From contig JAITBC010000317.1 of assembly GCA_031283785.1 (NCBI GenBank), positions 1 through 9,821 on the forward strand: a stretch of 9,821 nt of DNA, given 5' to 3'. Positions 1 to 7,805 of the stretch are shown one piece after another. The first letter of the stretch is position 1; each line of letters begins with the position of its first letter. The notes beneath the pieces are model-generated. The model searched no databases and was not told the DNA's origin. It worked only from the letters and a program-made list of their open reading frames with translations. This DNA is from Tannerella sp. GTDB taxonomy: Bacteria; Bacteroidota; Bacteroidia; Bacteroidales; Tannerellaceae. The translations under genes were made by a program, and so were the position numbers.

Positions 1-378
1 GTTGTTGCAGGGGAACTTGTAAACAATCAGGGTAGAAAAATAAAGATTATGGAGGACCTCAAAGGAAATTTTAAAGACATTTCGTCAATTCTTCTTTGGG
101 GTAATGGCGGCGGCGACGGCGAGCAACCTTTTAATGAATTTGGTCCAAGTTTAGCTCATTACGCTCTAAACGATACATTGGTATTAATGTTCACACGGAA
201 TATTTGGGAAAAAGAAAATGGGACATCGGAAATCTACTACGCTACATCCGGATGCGGCTATTCTATTCTCAAATTTTCAAAAGGAACTGTTACGGGAAGA
301 ATCTTTACAACAAACTCCAACGAAGATGAAACAATTAGTATGGAAGAATTACAATCGCAATTATTTAATCAACGCTAA
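1..378 (+). CDS. Probable secreted TIMP-like (OB-fold) protein, 3' part only
   Basis: The frame is open from the first base of the window and stops at TAA 376-378, so the gene very likely begins upstream. An in-frame ATG at 49 exists, but the residues before it (VVAGELVNNQGRKIKI) read as the end of a beta-strand that continues the same domain. I therefore do not take ATG49 as the start. The visible 125 residues have the pattern of small netrin/TIMP-like OB-fold proteins of Bacteroidota: a strand leading into a 'lKG' turn (LKGNF), a Trp-Gly-rich strand (ILLWGNGGGDG), a strand with 'LVLMF', a Cys in a 'GCGYSIL' segment, a 'VTGRIF' strand and a closing helix 'SMEELQSQLF'. Such proteins are usually exported, but any signal peptide would lie outside the window. 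No catalytic residues are evident. The family assignment is from memory of the pattern and is tentative. No partner gene is visible. Confidence 0.6.
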   Translation, partial: VVAGELVNNQGRKIKIMEDLKGNFKDISSILLWGNGGGDGEQPFNEFGPSLAHYALNDTLVLMFTRNIWEKENGTSEIYYATSGCGYSILKFSKGTVTGRIFTTNSNEDETISMEELQSQLFNQR

Positions 379-443
379 TAAATAAAAAGGTAGTGGCACG
401 AATTGTCAGATTTCACATTTTAACAATTTGATAATCATTAATT

Positions 444-467
444 TATATGTCTGTTTCAGACGATATA
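444..467. other. Weak imperfect hairpin after the first gene
   Basis: TATATGTCTG (444-453) and CAGAC-G-ATATA (457-467) form a 10-bp stem with a 3-base loop and one bulged G. It lies 66 bases downstream of the first gene's stop and has no T-tract, so it is at best a weak transcript end or a protein-binding dyad. Confidence 0.2.
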
Positions 468-494
468 TGACACCACCAAAACGATTATATGACA
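460..494. repeat. Short direct repeat ACGAT(T)ATATGACA
   Basis: ACGATATATGACA (460-472) recurs as ACGATTATATGACA (481-494), differing by one inserted T, with starts 21 bases apart (two helical turns). It lies in the non-coding gap between the convergent ends of the first gene and rprY. The function is unknown and chance cannot be excluded in AT-rich DNA. Confidence 0.3.
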
Positions 495-579
495 GCGTTT
501 CAGGAAATTCCTTCTGTAAATGAACACAAATATAATACAGGTAAACAGCATCCCCGACAATGCTCTGCGAAGACAGGAG

Positions 580-617
580 AAAAAAAGCGGGAGGCTGTCC
601 GAAAACAACCTCCCGCT
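580..617 (-). terminator. Intrinsic terminator of the rprX-rprY operon
   Basis: Read on the minus strand, AGCGGGAGG (617-609) pairs perfectly with CCTCCCGCT (594-586). A short inner TGT/ACA stem tightens the loop, and a run of T residues follows immediately (580-586 are A on the plus strand apart from G at 579). The hairpin starts 30 bases past the rprY stop codon. On the plus strand no T-run follows the stem, so it acts mainly on leftward transcription. Confidence 0.92.
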
Positions 618-646
618 ATTATTAAGATACCGGAATTGAAAATTCA

Positions 647-1345
647 TTATTCTTCGGTTGGAGAGATCAGTTTGTATCCTTTTCCATGTATATTGATGAT
701 TTCGATCTCCGGATCGTCTTTCAGCAGTTTGCGAAGTTTAGTAATGTAAACGTCCATGCTGCGTGCGTTGAAATAGTTGTCGTCTACCCAGATTGTCTTT
801 AACGCATAATTGCGTTCAAGCACTTCGTTGGCATGCGAGCAGAGTAAACTTAACAATTCACATTCCTTTGTCGTGAGTTTTGTTATTTTTTCTCCGATTG
901 TAAGTGTCTGTTTCTGGGTATCAAAAGTGAACTTGCCGAGTTTGTAGGAGGCCACGTCTTTCATTTTTTTGCCTTTGACTCGACGTAAGATTGCTTCGAT
1001 ACGCAGTAATAATTCTTCCATGCTGAACGGTTTTGTCAGGTAATCGTCAGCGCCGATTTTAAATCCTTCAAAGATATCCTCCTTCATTGTTTTTGCAGTG
1101 AGGAAAATTACCGGTATGTCCGGATTTATAGACCGAATTTCCTGAGCCAGTGTAAAGCCGTCTTTTTTCGGCATCATGACATCCAGTATACATAAATCGT
1201 ATTTCTCTTTAACGAATCCTTTGTATCCGACTTCGCCGTCGGAGAAAAGATCCGTTGCATAACCTTTTGCTTGTAAGTACTCTCTTAAAAGCATTCCTAA
1301 ATTCTCATCGTCTTCACAAAAGAAGATTTTTAATTGCTCTTCCAT
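647..1345 (-). CDS. rprY: OmpR/PhoB-family response regulator, RprY-like
   Basis: This is a 232-residue two-domain response regulator that receives phosphate from the adjacent RprX-like kinase and should bind DNA as a dimer. The receiver domain spans about residues 4-120. Its acidic pair is D12/D13, the phosphoacceptor is D55 (in 'LCILDVMMPKKDG'), and the conserved switch residues are T83 and K105 (in 'LTKPF'). The winged-helix output domain spans about 132-228, with the recognition-helix region 'SMDVYITKLRKLL' and the closing 'IHGKGYKL' hairpin. The length is normal for the family. The sequence strongly recalls Bacteroides RprY, including 'MLLREYLQAKGY' and 'DDNYFNARSMDVYITKLRK'. The start ATG lies 5 bases past the rprX stop with no Shine-Dalgarno-like sequence between, so translation is probably coupled. 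The B. fragilis system was found because it altered porin expression in E. coli. Its targets here are not visible. Confidence 0.93.
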   Translation of the reverse strand: MEEQLKIFFCEDDENLGMLLREYLQAKGYATDLFSDGEVGYKGFVKEKYDLCILDVMMPKKDGFTLAQEIRSINPDIPVIFLTAKTMKEDIFEGFKIGADDYLTKPFSMEELLLRIEAILRRVKGKKMKDVASYKLGKFTFDTQKQTLTIGEKITKLTTKECELLSLLCSHANEVLERNYALKTIWVDDNYFNARSMDVYITKLRKLLKDDPEIEIINIHGKGYKLISPTEE

Positions 1346-1350
1346 AACTG

Positions 1351-2907
1351 TTAATTTTTAATTGTTGGTAATGTTATAATAAATGTAGTCCCAATGTTTC
1401 CCAATCCGTTTTCCGCGCGTATAGACCCTTTATGATCTTCTGCCACTTTACGTACATAAGCAAGCCCCAATCCGAATCCTTTGACGTTATGTATGTTTCC
1501 TGTCGGGACACGATAAAAACGGTCGAATATTTTCTTGAGGTTTTCTTTTTTTACTCCTATTCCGTTGTCTTCTATTAAGATGATTACTTTTTCCCCTTCG
1601 TTGCGCGTACGTGCCATAAGGAGTAGCGGAACTCCTTCGCGGCGGTACTTCACAGCATTATCCATCAGGTTGAACAGCATATTTGTAATATGCATTTCAT
1701 CTGCCAGTATCGTTGATTTCTCTGCCTGTAAATCAACCTTTATCGTACCGCCGGATTTTTCTACTTTTATTTTAAACGTATTTGCAATACCTGCTATCAG
1801 GTCGTTGACATTGAGTTCCCTAAGCTTAAGCGTTGCTTTCTGGTTTTCAAATAACGACATTTGGAGAACTTTTTCGACAAGGAAGCCGAGTCTTTTCGTC
1901 TCGTCGTTTATTACCATAGAGATATGCCTGAATACTTCGGGACTTTTTGATATATCAGCATCTTTCATCATCTGTGCGGCGATTGAGATGGTTGATACGG
2001 GTGTCTTAAGTTCATGTGTCATATTTTTTATAAAGTCGTTCTTCATTTCCGATAATTTTTTCTGACGGAAAATTGTAAAAATCGTTATTGTAAACGTAAT
2101 CAGCAATATGATTGAAAATATGATGGATGGTATGAGGAAAGAAACCGATTCCGACAAATAATCTCCTTTTGTAGGAAAATACACTTTGATATAGTTCTGT
2201 TTTGACGGCGGGTCAACCGGGAATATAACCTGTGTTATGATTTCCGAACTTTTCGGTGTTCTTGTAAATGTTTCGCTTTGGTACACAACCTGTTCGTTAT
2301 TGTTTACTACCATCAGTATAAACGGAAGATTCAATCCATTGTTCACAAACTCCGTTCTAATTGCATTTTGCAGGGACTTGAGGTTGATGCGTTTTTCTAT
2401 CGGTATCAGGTATGCGGTATGTATATGTACGTAAGCTACGTCATCAAAGATTGCTTTTTGGCGGAAATAGCGTTCTCTTGTGTCATTCTGCAATTTTTCC
2501 GATGTCTTGATAATAGTTGATTTTGCGTTCTTCTCCTGTGGCCTTTGAATGTGCTGGCTTATATACTGGTAAGATGATTTTATTTCTCCAAATTCTTTTA
2601 ATATCCCGTTAGAATCACGTTGCGTTATTTGCATGTTGATATTTTGTATCATCTGGTTAATATTCTGTTGATCCGGCGGATTTTTGTACATAAACTCCGT
2701 TCCACTCGAATAATTCTCGAGCGATACGCGAGCCTCTTCCTGTTCCAGTTCGCGCGATACCTTCTCCAGACTGCGCCTTACGGTCGATTCAAACTGTTCG
2801 TTACTTGTCTTAAATATGATTGCAATATATTGGACCTGCAAAAAAAGCAGACCAATAAAGGCGAAAACCATTACCCCTATCAGCATCCATATCATTGACT
2901 TTTTCAT
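1351..2907 (-). CDS. rprX: Membrane sensor histidine kinase, RprX-like
   Basis: This is a 518-residue bitopic sensor kinase that autophosphorylates on His and passes phosphate to RprY. A first membrane helix spans about residues 6-28, a periplasmic sensor region about 30-255, and a second membrane helix about 257-280. The sensor region is rich in Gln and Asn and begins with a charged, coiled-coil-like stretch at 35-60. The cytoplasmic part shows an H-box 'NMTHELKTPV' with H298, an N-box with N417 ('NLMDNAVKY'), a G1 box 'DNGIG' (447-451), an F-box 'FDRFYR' (461-466) and a G2 box 'GFGLGL' (477-482). All residues needed for kinase activity are present. No PAS or clear HAMP domain is recognisable, and the signal sensed is unknown. 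It is the first gene of the operon. The ATG at 2907 follows an AAGAGGA sequence, which supports this start. Confidence 0.92.
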   Translation of the reverse strand: MKKSMIWMLIGVMVFAFIGLLFLQVQYIAIIFKTSNEQFESTVRRSLEKVSRELEQEEARVSLENYSSGTEFMYKNPPDQQNINQMIQNINMQITQRDSNGILKEFGEIKSSYQYISQHIQRPQEKNAKSTIIKTSEKLQNDTRERYFRQKAIFDDVAYVHIHTAYLIPIEKRINLKSLQNAIRTEFVNNGLNLPFILMVVNNNEQVVYQSETFTRTPKSSEIITQVIFPVDPPSKQNYIKVYFPTKGDYLSESVSFLIPSIIFSIILLITFTITIFTIFRQKKLSEMKNDFIKNMTHELKTPVSTISIAAQMMKDADISKSPEVFRHISMVINDETKRLGFLVEKVLQMSLFENQKATLKLRELNVNDLIAGIANTFKIKVEKSGGTIKVDLQAEKSTILADEMHITNMLFNLMDNAVKYRREGVPLLLMARTRNEGEKVIILIEDNGIGVKKENLKKIFDRFYRVPTGNIHNVKGFGLGLAYVRKVAEDHKGSIRAENGLGNIGTTFIITLPTIKN

Positions 2908-3222
2908 TTCTGTTTTTCCTCTTAATTTTACAAAACAAAGAACGGATAAATTGACTTAATATTCATATAAAAAAGGTAAAAAAATGACCTCTTATATGTT
3001 AAACATTGTTTATAAAATTTTGTTATCAATTCAGATAAGTATTCATTTCATTGTATATATTTATTTTATTAACAGTATATTATATCCATTTTTAGGGCTT
3101 AAAGATAATTGTTAATAAAATTCTATCAAACAAAAAAAATAAGACACGACCATATATGTAAAACTTCAAATTTAGCTTAAAATGTTAGTCCCGGATAGGC
3201 TTGTTACTGCCAAATTAATATA
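2908..3222. other. AT-rich intergenic gap between purL and rprX
   Basis: These 315 bases hold no ORF that looks coding. The gap must contain the rprX leader and the end of the purL transcript. I see no G+C-rich hairpin with a T-tract after purL; a run of eight A (T on the transcribed strand) lies near 3132-3139 but without a convincing stem. An isolated minus-strand TAAATTTG box at 3167-3174 matches the -7 consensus but has no TTTG at the right spacing upstream. It would leave a leader of about 260 bases, so I do not call it a promoter. Confidence 0.5.
2917..2923 (-). promoter_or_regulatory. Shine-Dalgarno-like site for rprX
   Basis: On the minus strand AAGAGGA ends 9 bases before the rprX ATG. 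Most other genes in the window lack any purine-rich site at this distance, as is common in Bacteroidota, so this one stands out and fixes the start. Confidence 0.55.
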
Positions 3223-6200
3223 TTAATACATTTTCTGCCTATATTTTTCTATCCATTTACGGGCATTGACAAACGCTTCGATCCAGGGGGTTACTTCGTC
3301 ATTTTTGCGATTGGGCGGATAATATCCGCATTGCCACGGGAAGATCGCTCTTTCGGGATGCGGCATCATTGCAATATGGCGGCCGTCAGTCGAACATATG
3401 CCGGCTGCAGCCCACGGAGAACCGTTCGGATTAGCCGGATATCCTTCATAATTATATTTAGCTACTATATGATAGCGTTCTTCATCGTACGGAAAATCGA
3501 ATTTCCCTTCGCCGTGCGCAACCCATACACCAAGTTTCAAGCCGCTAAGCGATCCGAACATGACGGAATTGTTTTTCGGAATCTCCAGGCTAATGAAGTT
3601 TGATTCGAATTTATGCGAATCGTTATGAACCATTTTATGTTTCTTCTCATGCTCGGGATAAAGCAGTTCCAGTTCTGCCATTAACTGGCAACCGTTGCAT
3701 ATGCCGATACTCAAGGTATCTTTGCGTTTGTAAAAACACTCAATAGCGCATTTGGCTTTTTCGTTGTATAAGATGCCTGCCGCCCAGCCTTTTGCAGATC
3801 CGAGAACATCAGAGTTTGAGAATCCGCCGCAGAAGACAATCAGGTTAACATCGTCGAGCGTTTCACGTCCGGTTGACAGGTCGGTCATATGGACATCCTT
3901 GACGTCGAAGCCTGCAAGGTGAAGCGCATAAGCCGTCTCACGTTCGCATTGTGATCCTTTGTCCCTGAGTACGGCTGCATTGATACTGCTTTTCCTGCGC
4001 CGCGACGCCGTAAGCCCGTACGATTTGAGCGTACCTTCGAAATTTTTATGGAACTTGTATTCCAGCGGCTGTATCTTGTAGTTCCCGAAACGGTTACCGG
4101 CACATTTGTTGCCGCTTTGGCGCATATCCAGCAGATAGGATGATTTATACCACACGTCACGCAGATAATCAATGCCGAAATGATATTGTGCACCATCTTT
4201 TGTTATCAGAATATGGCGTTCGTCGACAGGCCTGGCGATACAAACAAATCCTACTCCTGCCGATTGCATCAGCTTTTCAAAGATTTTCTTTTCTTTTACC
4301 TGGACAATTATTCCCGGATTTTCTGCAAATAATATTTTTATGATATCTTTTTCGGCCGTCGAATCAAGATTCACATCCATTCCACCTTTAATATTCGCAA
4401 AACACATTTCGAGTAATGCGGTAATCATACCTCCGGCAGATATATCATGTCCGGCAAGTATCAACTCTTTATCAATAGCATCCTGTATGGCATTAAATGC
4501 ATTAAGGAAATAATCGGCATCTTTTACGGTCGGCGCCTCGTTGCTTATTTTTCCCAATACTTGAGCAAAAGCGGAACCTCCCAGTTTAAATGTGTCGCAT
4601 GAGAAATCTATATAATATATGTACGCGCGCACATCATTTACTAATATTGGGGAGACGATTTTCCGGATATCGCTTACTTCGCCCGCTGCCGAGATGATAA
4701 CTGTCCCTGGAGAGAGAACTTTGTCCTTACCGTATTTTTGTGTCATCGAAAGCGAATCCTTGCCGGTAGGTATGTTGATTCCCAATTTACAGGCAAAATC
4801 GGATGCCGCTTTTACGGCTTTATACAAACGTGCGTCTTCGCCTTCATTGCGGCATGGCCACATCCAGTTGGCGCTTAATGACACGCTTTTCAGGCGTTCG
4901 GACAAAGGCGCGAAAACGATATTTGTAAGTGCTTCGGCAATCGACATTACAGAGCCTGTTGCCGGGTCGATCAATGCGACTTGCGGCGCATGTCCGACGG
5001 ATGTTGCTATTCCGGCTTTACCGCGGTAGTCCAGTGCAACGGCGCCCAAGTCGCTCAGCGGCAACTGCAGTTCGCCCTGGCATTGTTGCCGTGCGACCTT
5101 ACCCGTAACCGAGCGGTCGACTTTGTTTGTGAGCCAGTCTTTACAGGCTACAGACTCAAGCTGAAGCACCTTTTCGAGATATGCGTGCAACTCCGGCATT
5201 TTATATTTCACCGGCGAATATTTTTCTTTCACCGTGTTGTCTTTCATAACAGTACGGGGAGGTTTCCCAAACATATATTCGAGTTTGATGTCGATTGGTT
5301 TTTCCCCGTCTTTTTGTTCGAAAACAAATTTCATATCGCCGGTTGTTTCGCCGACGATGTATATCGGAGAGCGTTCACGTTCGGCGATACGGCGGATGTG
5401 TTCGACATCTTTTTCTTTGATGAGCAGTCCCATACGTTCCTGGCTTTCGTTGCCGATTATCTCTTTAGCCGATAGGGTTGGATCGCCAATCGGCAATTCG
5501 GACATGTCGATATGTCCGCCCGTTGTTTCGACCAGTTCGGATAGACAATTAAGATGCCCTCCTGCGCCATGGTCATGGATGGATATGATAGGGTTATCGT
5601 CCGATTCAGCGATACTTCGGATGACATTTGCCGCACGTTTCTGCATTTCGGGGTTTGCACGCTGCACGGCATTCAGTTCAATGCCGCTGGAATATTGCCC
5701 TGTGTTAACCGAAGATACGGCGCCTCCGCCCATCCCGATACGGTAATTGTCGCCTCCGAGTATGACTATTTTTTCATGCGCTTTGGGAACGCCTTTCAAT
5801 GCATCGCGTTTATTGGCGTACCCTACGCCTCCGGCAAGCATGATGACCTTGTCGAAGGCGAACATTTTATTATTCTCCGCGTGTTCGAATGTGAGAAGGG
5901 AGCCGCAGATAAGGGGCTGCCCGAATTTGTTTCCGAAATCGGAAGCGCCGTTTGACGCTTTTATCAGAATCTGTTCCGGCGTCCGGTAGAGCCATTTGCG
6001 TGGGATCAGCATGTTTTCCCATGAGCGCCCTTCTTCCGTACGCGGATAGGATGTCATGTACACGGCAGTTCCGGCAATCGGCAGAGACGCTTTCCCGCCT
6101 CCGAGGCGGTCGCGGATCTCCCCGCCCGTTCCGGTAGCTGCGCCGTTAAACGGTTCTATGGTTGTCGGGAAATTATGTGTTTCGGCTTTGATAGACAGAA

Positions 6201-6921
6201 CCGTGCGTATCTTCCTGGCGACATAGAAATCCGGTTTGTCGCCTGACTGTGGTGCAAACTGTTCCACTTGAGGCCCGTCATTAAACGCCACGTTATCTTT
6301 ATATGCAGACACGAGTTTATTCGGGTTGATGACGGACGTCTTTTTTATCATGGCGAAAAGCGAACTTTCCATTTCTTTCCCGTCGATGACAAATATTCCA
6401 TTGAAAATTTTGTGCCGGCAATGCTCTGAGTTTACCTGTGAAAATCCAAAAATTTCGCTGTCGGTCAGTTTTCTTTTCAGCTTTTTACTTACATCATTCA
6501 GGTATTTTACCTCATCGTCGTTTAATGCCAGACCTTCTTCCCTGTTGTACAAATCGATATCGTCAATATAGATGATCGGGTCAGGTTCCCTCCCGACGGT
6601 AAAAATATCCTGGTCCAGTCCGTCGTAGATACGTTGAAGCATAGGATCGCGTTTTGCATCTTCCGACGAAACGGGAAAATATTCTTCGATACGGGAGATA
6701 CCTGTGACAGCCATATTCTGCGTTATCTCAACAGCATTTGTACTCCATGGCGTAATCATTTCACGCCGCGGCCCGACAAACCAACCTTTTAATGTTTTTG
6801 TTTTAACCGGTTTTGCGCCGCTAAACAACCAAACTAATTTGTCCGTGTCACCGGGACAGAGTTCCTGTGCTGTTTCTACAGCCATTACTGTTTTTGAGGA
6901 AGATTGAAAAAACTGAATCAT
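3223..6921 (-). CDS. purL: Phosphoribosylformylglycinamidine synthase (FGAM synthase), single-chain
   Basis: This cytosolic enzyme catalyses the fourth step of de novo purine synthesis: FGAR, glutamine, ATP and water give FGAM, glutamate, ADP and phosphate. At 1,232 residues it is the large fused type (E. coli PurL is about 1,295). In order it shows a PurS-like N-terminal region (about 1-130), a linker, and a first synthase half with 'SEHCRHKIF' (165-173, H167 and H170) and the ATP/metal-binding segment 'KAETHNFPTTIEPFNGAATG' (245-264). A second, pseudo-symmetric AIR-synthase half spans about 600-930. A C-terminal class I glutaminase spans about 980-1232, with nucleophile C1075 ('GICNGC'), H1188 and E1190 ('MMPHPE'). 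The glutaminase substrate region 'FCGGFSNSDVLGSAKGWA' is intact. No frameshift or lost catalytic residue is seen. It is transcribed alone from its own promoter, and no other pur gene is in the window. The ATG at 6921 lies about 46 bases past the -7 box. Confidence 0.97.
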   Translation of the reverse strand: MIQFFQSSSKTVMAVETAQELCPGDTDKLVWLFSGAKPVKTKTLKGWFVGPRREMITPWSTNAVEITQNMAVTGISRIEEYFPVSSEDAKRDPMLQRIYDGLDQDIFTVGREPDPIIYIDDIDLYNREEGLALNDDEVKYLNDVSKKLKRKLTDSEIFGFSQVNSEHCRHKIFNGIFVIDGKEMESSLFAMIKKTSVINPNKLVSAYKDNVAFNDGPQVEQFAPQSGDKPDFYVARKIRTVLSIKAETHNFPTTIEPFNGAATGTGGEIRDRLGGGKASLPIAGTAVYMTSYPRTEEGRSWENMLIPRKWLYRTPEQILIKASNGASDFGNKFGQPLICGSLLTFEHAENNKMFAFDKVIMLAGGVGYANKRDALKGVPKAHEKIVILGGDNYRIGMGGGAVSSVNTGQYSSGIELNAVQRANPEMQKRAANVIRSIAESDDNPIISIHDHGAGGHLNCLSELVETTGGHIDMSELPIGDPTLSAKEIIGNESQERMGLLIKEKDVEHIRRIAERERSPIYIVGETTGDMKFVFEQKDGEKPIDIKLEYMFGKPPRTVMKDNTVKEKYSPVKYKMPELHAYLEKVLQLESVACKDWLTNKVDRSVTGKVARQQCQGELQLPLSDLGAVALDYRGKAGIATSVGHAPQVALIDPATGSVMSIAEALTNIVFAPLSERLKSVSLSANWMWPCRNEGEDARLYKAVKAASDFACKLGINIPTGKDSLSMTQKYGKDKVLSPGTVIISAAGEVSDIRKIVSPILVNDVRAYIYYIDFSCDTFKLGGSAFAQVLGKISNEAPTVKDADYFLNAFNAIQDAIDKELILAGHDISAGGMITALLEMCFANIKGGMDVNLDSTAEKDIIKILFAENPGIIVQVKEKKIFEKLMQSAGVGFVCIARPVDERHILITKDGAQYHFGIDYLRDVWYKSSYLLDMRQSGNKCAGNRFGNYKIQPLEYKFHKNFEGTLKSYGLTASRRRKSSINAAVLRDKGSQCERETAYALHLAGFDVKDVHMTDLSTGRETLDDVNLIVFCGGFSNSDVLGSAKGWAAGILYNEKAKCAIECFYKRKDTLSIGICNGCQLMAELELLYPEHEKKHKMVHNDSHKFESNFISLEIPKNNSVMFGSLSGLKLGVWVAHGEGKFDFPYDEERYHIVAKYNYEGYPANPNGSPWAAAGICSTDGRHIAMMPHPERAIFPWQCGYYPPNRKNDEVTPWIEAFVNARKWIEKYRQKMY

Positions 6922-6967
6922 ATATGCTTAATTGGTTAAAGTTCTTTTTATATCCGCTATTCTTATG

Positions 6968-6998
6968 CAAAGATAGTGTAAGTTGAAAGGAATACAAA
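6968..6998 (-). promoter_or_regulatory. Bacteroidota-type promoter of purL
   Basis: On the minus strand TTTG (6998-6995) is followed after 19 bases by TATCTTTG (6975-6968), an exact match to the TTTG-N19-TAnnTTTG consensus of the primary sigma factor in this phylum. Transcription would start near 6961, giving a leader of about 40 bases, too short for a purine riboswitch. Confidence 0.82.
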
Positions 6999-7050
6999 AT
7001 AAACCGTTTTATTTTTGTTTCATCAGGCGTCGTATTGTTCCGGTCTTCAG

Positions 7051-7070
7051 GTTTTTCCGATACGAAAAAC
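7051..7070. promoter_or_regulatory. 7-bp inverted repeat between divergent promoters, possible operator
   Basis: GTTTTTC (7051-7057) and GAAAAAC (7064-7070) are perfect inverted arms around CGATAC. The dyad lies about 20 bases upstream of the -33 box of the rightward promoter and about 50 bases behind the purL -33 box. It could bind a regulator of the exporter operon. There is no direct evidence. Confidence 0.3.
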
Positions 7071-7085
7071 GGATAATAGCCGGCC

Positions 7086-7127
7086 TAAATTTGCATCCGT
7101 TCGGATTAAATCTTAAATTTGCACCGT
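7086..7127 (+). repeat. Direct repeat TAAATTTGCA(T)CCGT spanning the exporter promoter
   Basis: TAAATTTGCATCCGT (7086-7100) recurs as TAAATTTGCACCGT (7114-7127), starts 28 bases apart, with one base missing in the second copy. Each copy contains a full TAnnTTTG box. The TTTG of the first copy serves as the -33 element for the second, so the duplication appears to have built or tuned this promoter. Confidence 0.6.
7090..7121 (+). promoter_or_regulatory. Bacteroidota-type promoter of the lysE-like operon
   Basis: TTTG (7090-7093), a 20-base spacer and TAAATTTG (7114-7121) match the consensus. Transcription would begin near 7125-7128, about 25 bases before the ATG at 7152. Because the in-frame TTG at 7119 lies inside the -7 box, it cannot be the start codon of a transcript from this promoter. 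Confidence 0.78.
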
Positions 7128-7151
7128 ATTTTAAAATCAAACGTATGGGTT

Positions 7152-7781
7152 ATGCTTGAACTGTTTTATACGGGAATGGTTGTCGGCGTATTAGTGTCAT
7201 CTCCTATGGGGCCTATTGGAATGTTGTGTGTGCAGCGTACGTTGGCGAAAGGACGGAAATCCGGTTTTGTTTCCGGCATCGGCGCTGCATTTTCCGATTT
7301 GATTTATGCTGCGGTTACCGGTTTGTTTATGGGGCTTGTCGTGAATTTCGTTGAAGCGCATCAGCGTCCTCTGCAGATATTCGGAAGTATTGTCATGGCT
7401 GTTTTCGGTTATTATATTTTCCGGAACAATCCGGTTAAGAGCTTGCAGCGGAATCAGGAAAAAAAGCAGACGCTGATACAGGATTTGGTAACGGCATTTT
7501 TTCTTACGTTCAGTAATGTGCTGATTGTATTTCTTTATATCGGTTTATATGCGCATTTCGGATTTGTCTTGCCCGAACATTCGATTCAAATGACCGTTAC
7601 CGGTCTGATAGGCGTATTGACCGGCGCGGTTTTATGGTGGTTATTTATTACATTTGTCGTTTCTTTGTTCAGACGATGGTTTAATATCAGAGGATTAAAG
7701 CTTATGAACAGAATTGTCGGGTCGGTTATCATCGTACTGGCTGTCTTTGGACTTATATCTTCCGTATACTCTATTAAATGA
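7152..7781 (+). CDS. LysE/RhtB-family amino-acid exporter
   Basis: This is a 209-residue inner-membrane protein of the LysE/RhtB translocator superfamily, whose known members export basic amino acids, homoserine, threonine or other small metabolites. Six hydrophobic segments are visible at about residues 4-24, 41-66, 74-91, 112-138, 147-172 and 187-205. The family signature near the end of the first helix is present as 'SPMGPIGML' (16-24), followed by a positively charged loop (RTLAKGRKSG). A polar loop (about 92-110, NQEKKQ) splits the two halves. The length is typical. The frame continues upstream to a TTG at 7119, but I chose ATG7152 because the TTG falls in the promoter. The substrate cannot be inferred from sequence. 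The next gene starts 24 bases downstream with no terminator between, so the two are probably co-transcribed. Confidence 0.88.
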   Translation: MLELFYTGMVVGVLVSSPMGPIGMLCVQRTLAKGRKSGFVSGIGAAFSDLIYAAVTGLFMGLVVNFVEAHQRPLQIFGSIVMAVFGYYIFRNNPVKSLQRNQEKKQTLIQDLVTAFFLTFSNVLIVFLYIGLYAHFGFVLPEHSIQMTVTGLIGVLTGAVLWWLFITFVVSLFRRWFNIRGLKLMNRIVGSVIIVLAVFGLISSVYSIK

Positions 7782-7805
7782 TTGATAATTAAATATTTAT
7801 ATAAT

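Noticed and set aside
456..647. Minus-strand ORF of 63 codons just downstream of rprY
   Set aside because: It contains the whole rprXY terminator hairpin and its translation is low-complexity hydrophobic sequence with no coding pattern.
1535..2065. Plus-strand ORF of 176 codons opposite rprX
   Set aside because: It is antisense to the catalytic domain of an intact kinase, is rich in Ser/Phe/Ile as expected for a shadow frame, and has no promoter or start signal.
3885..4196. Minus-strand ORF of 103 codons inside purL in another frame
   Set aside because: The purL frame is continuous through this region with all domain motifs, so this is an out-of-frame shadow and not a sign of a frameshift.
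4619..5955. Several plus-strand ORFs of 130-170 codons opposite purL
   Set aside because: All lie within the intact purL frame and their translations show no motif; they follow from the codon bias of purL.
6922..6967. Purine riboswitch in the purL leader
   Set aside because: The leader is only about 40 bases from the predicted start site, too short for a purine aptamer, and no matching conserved core is present.
7119..7151. TTG start extending the LysE-like protein by 11 residues
   Set aside because: The TTG is part of the -7 promoter box, so it would not be transcribed, and the first membrane helix and signature are complete from ATG7152.
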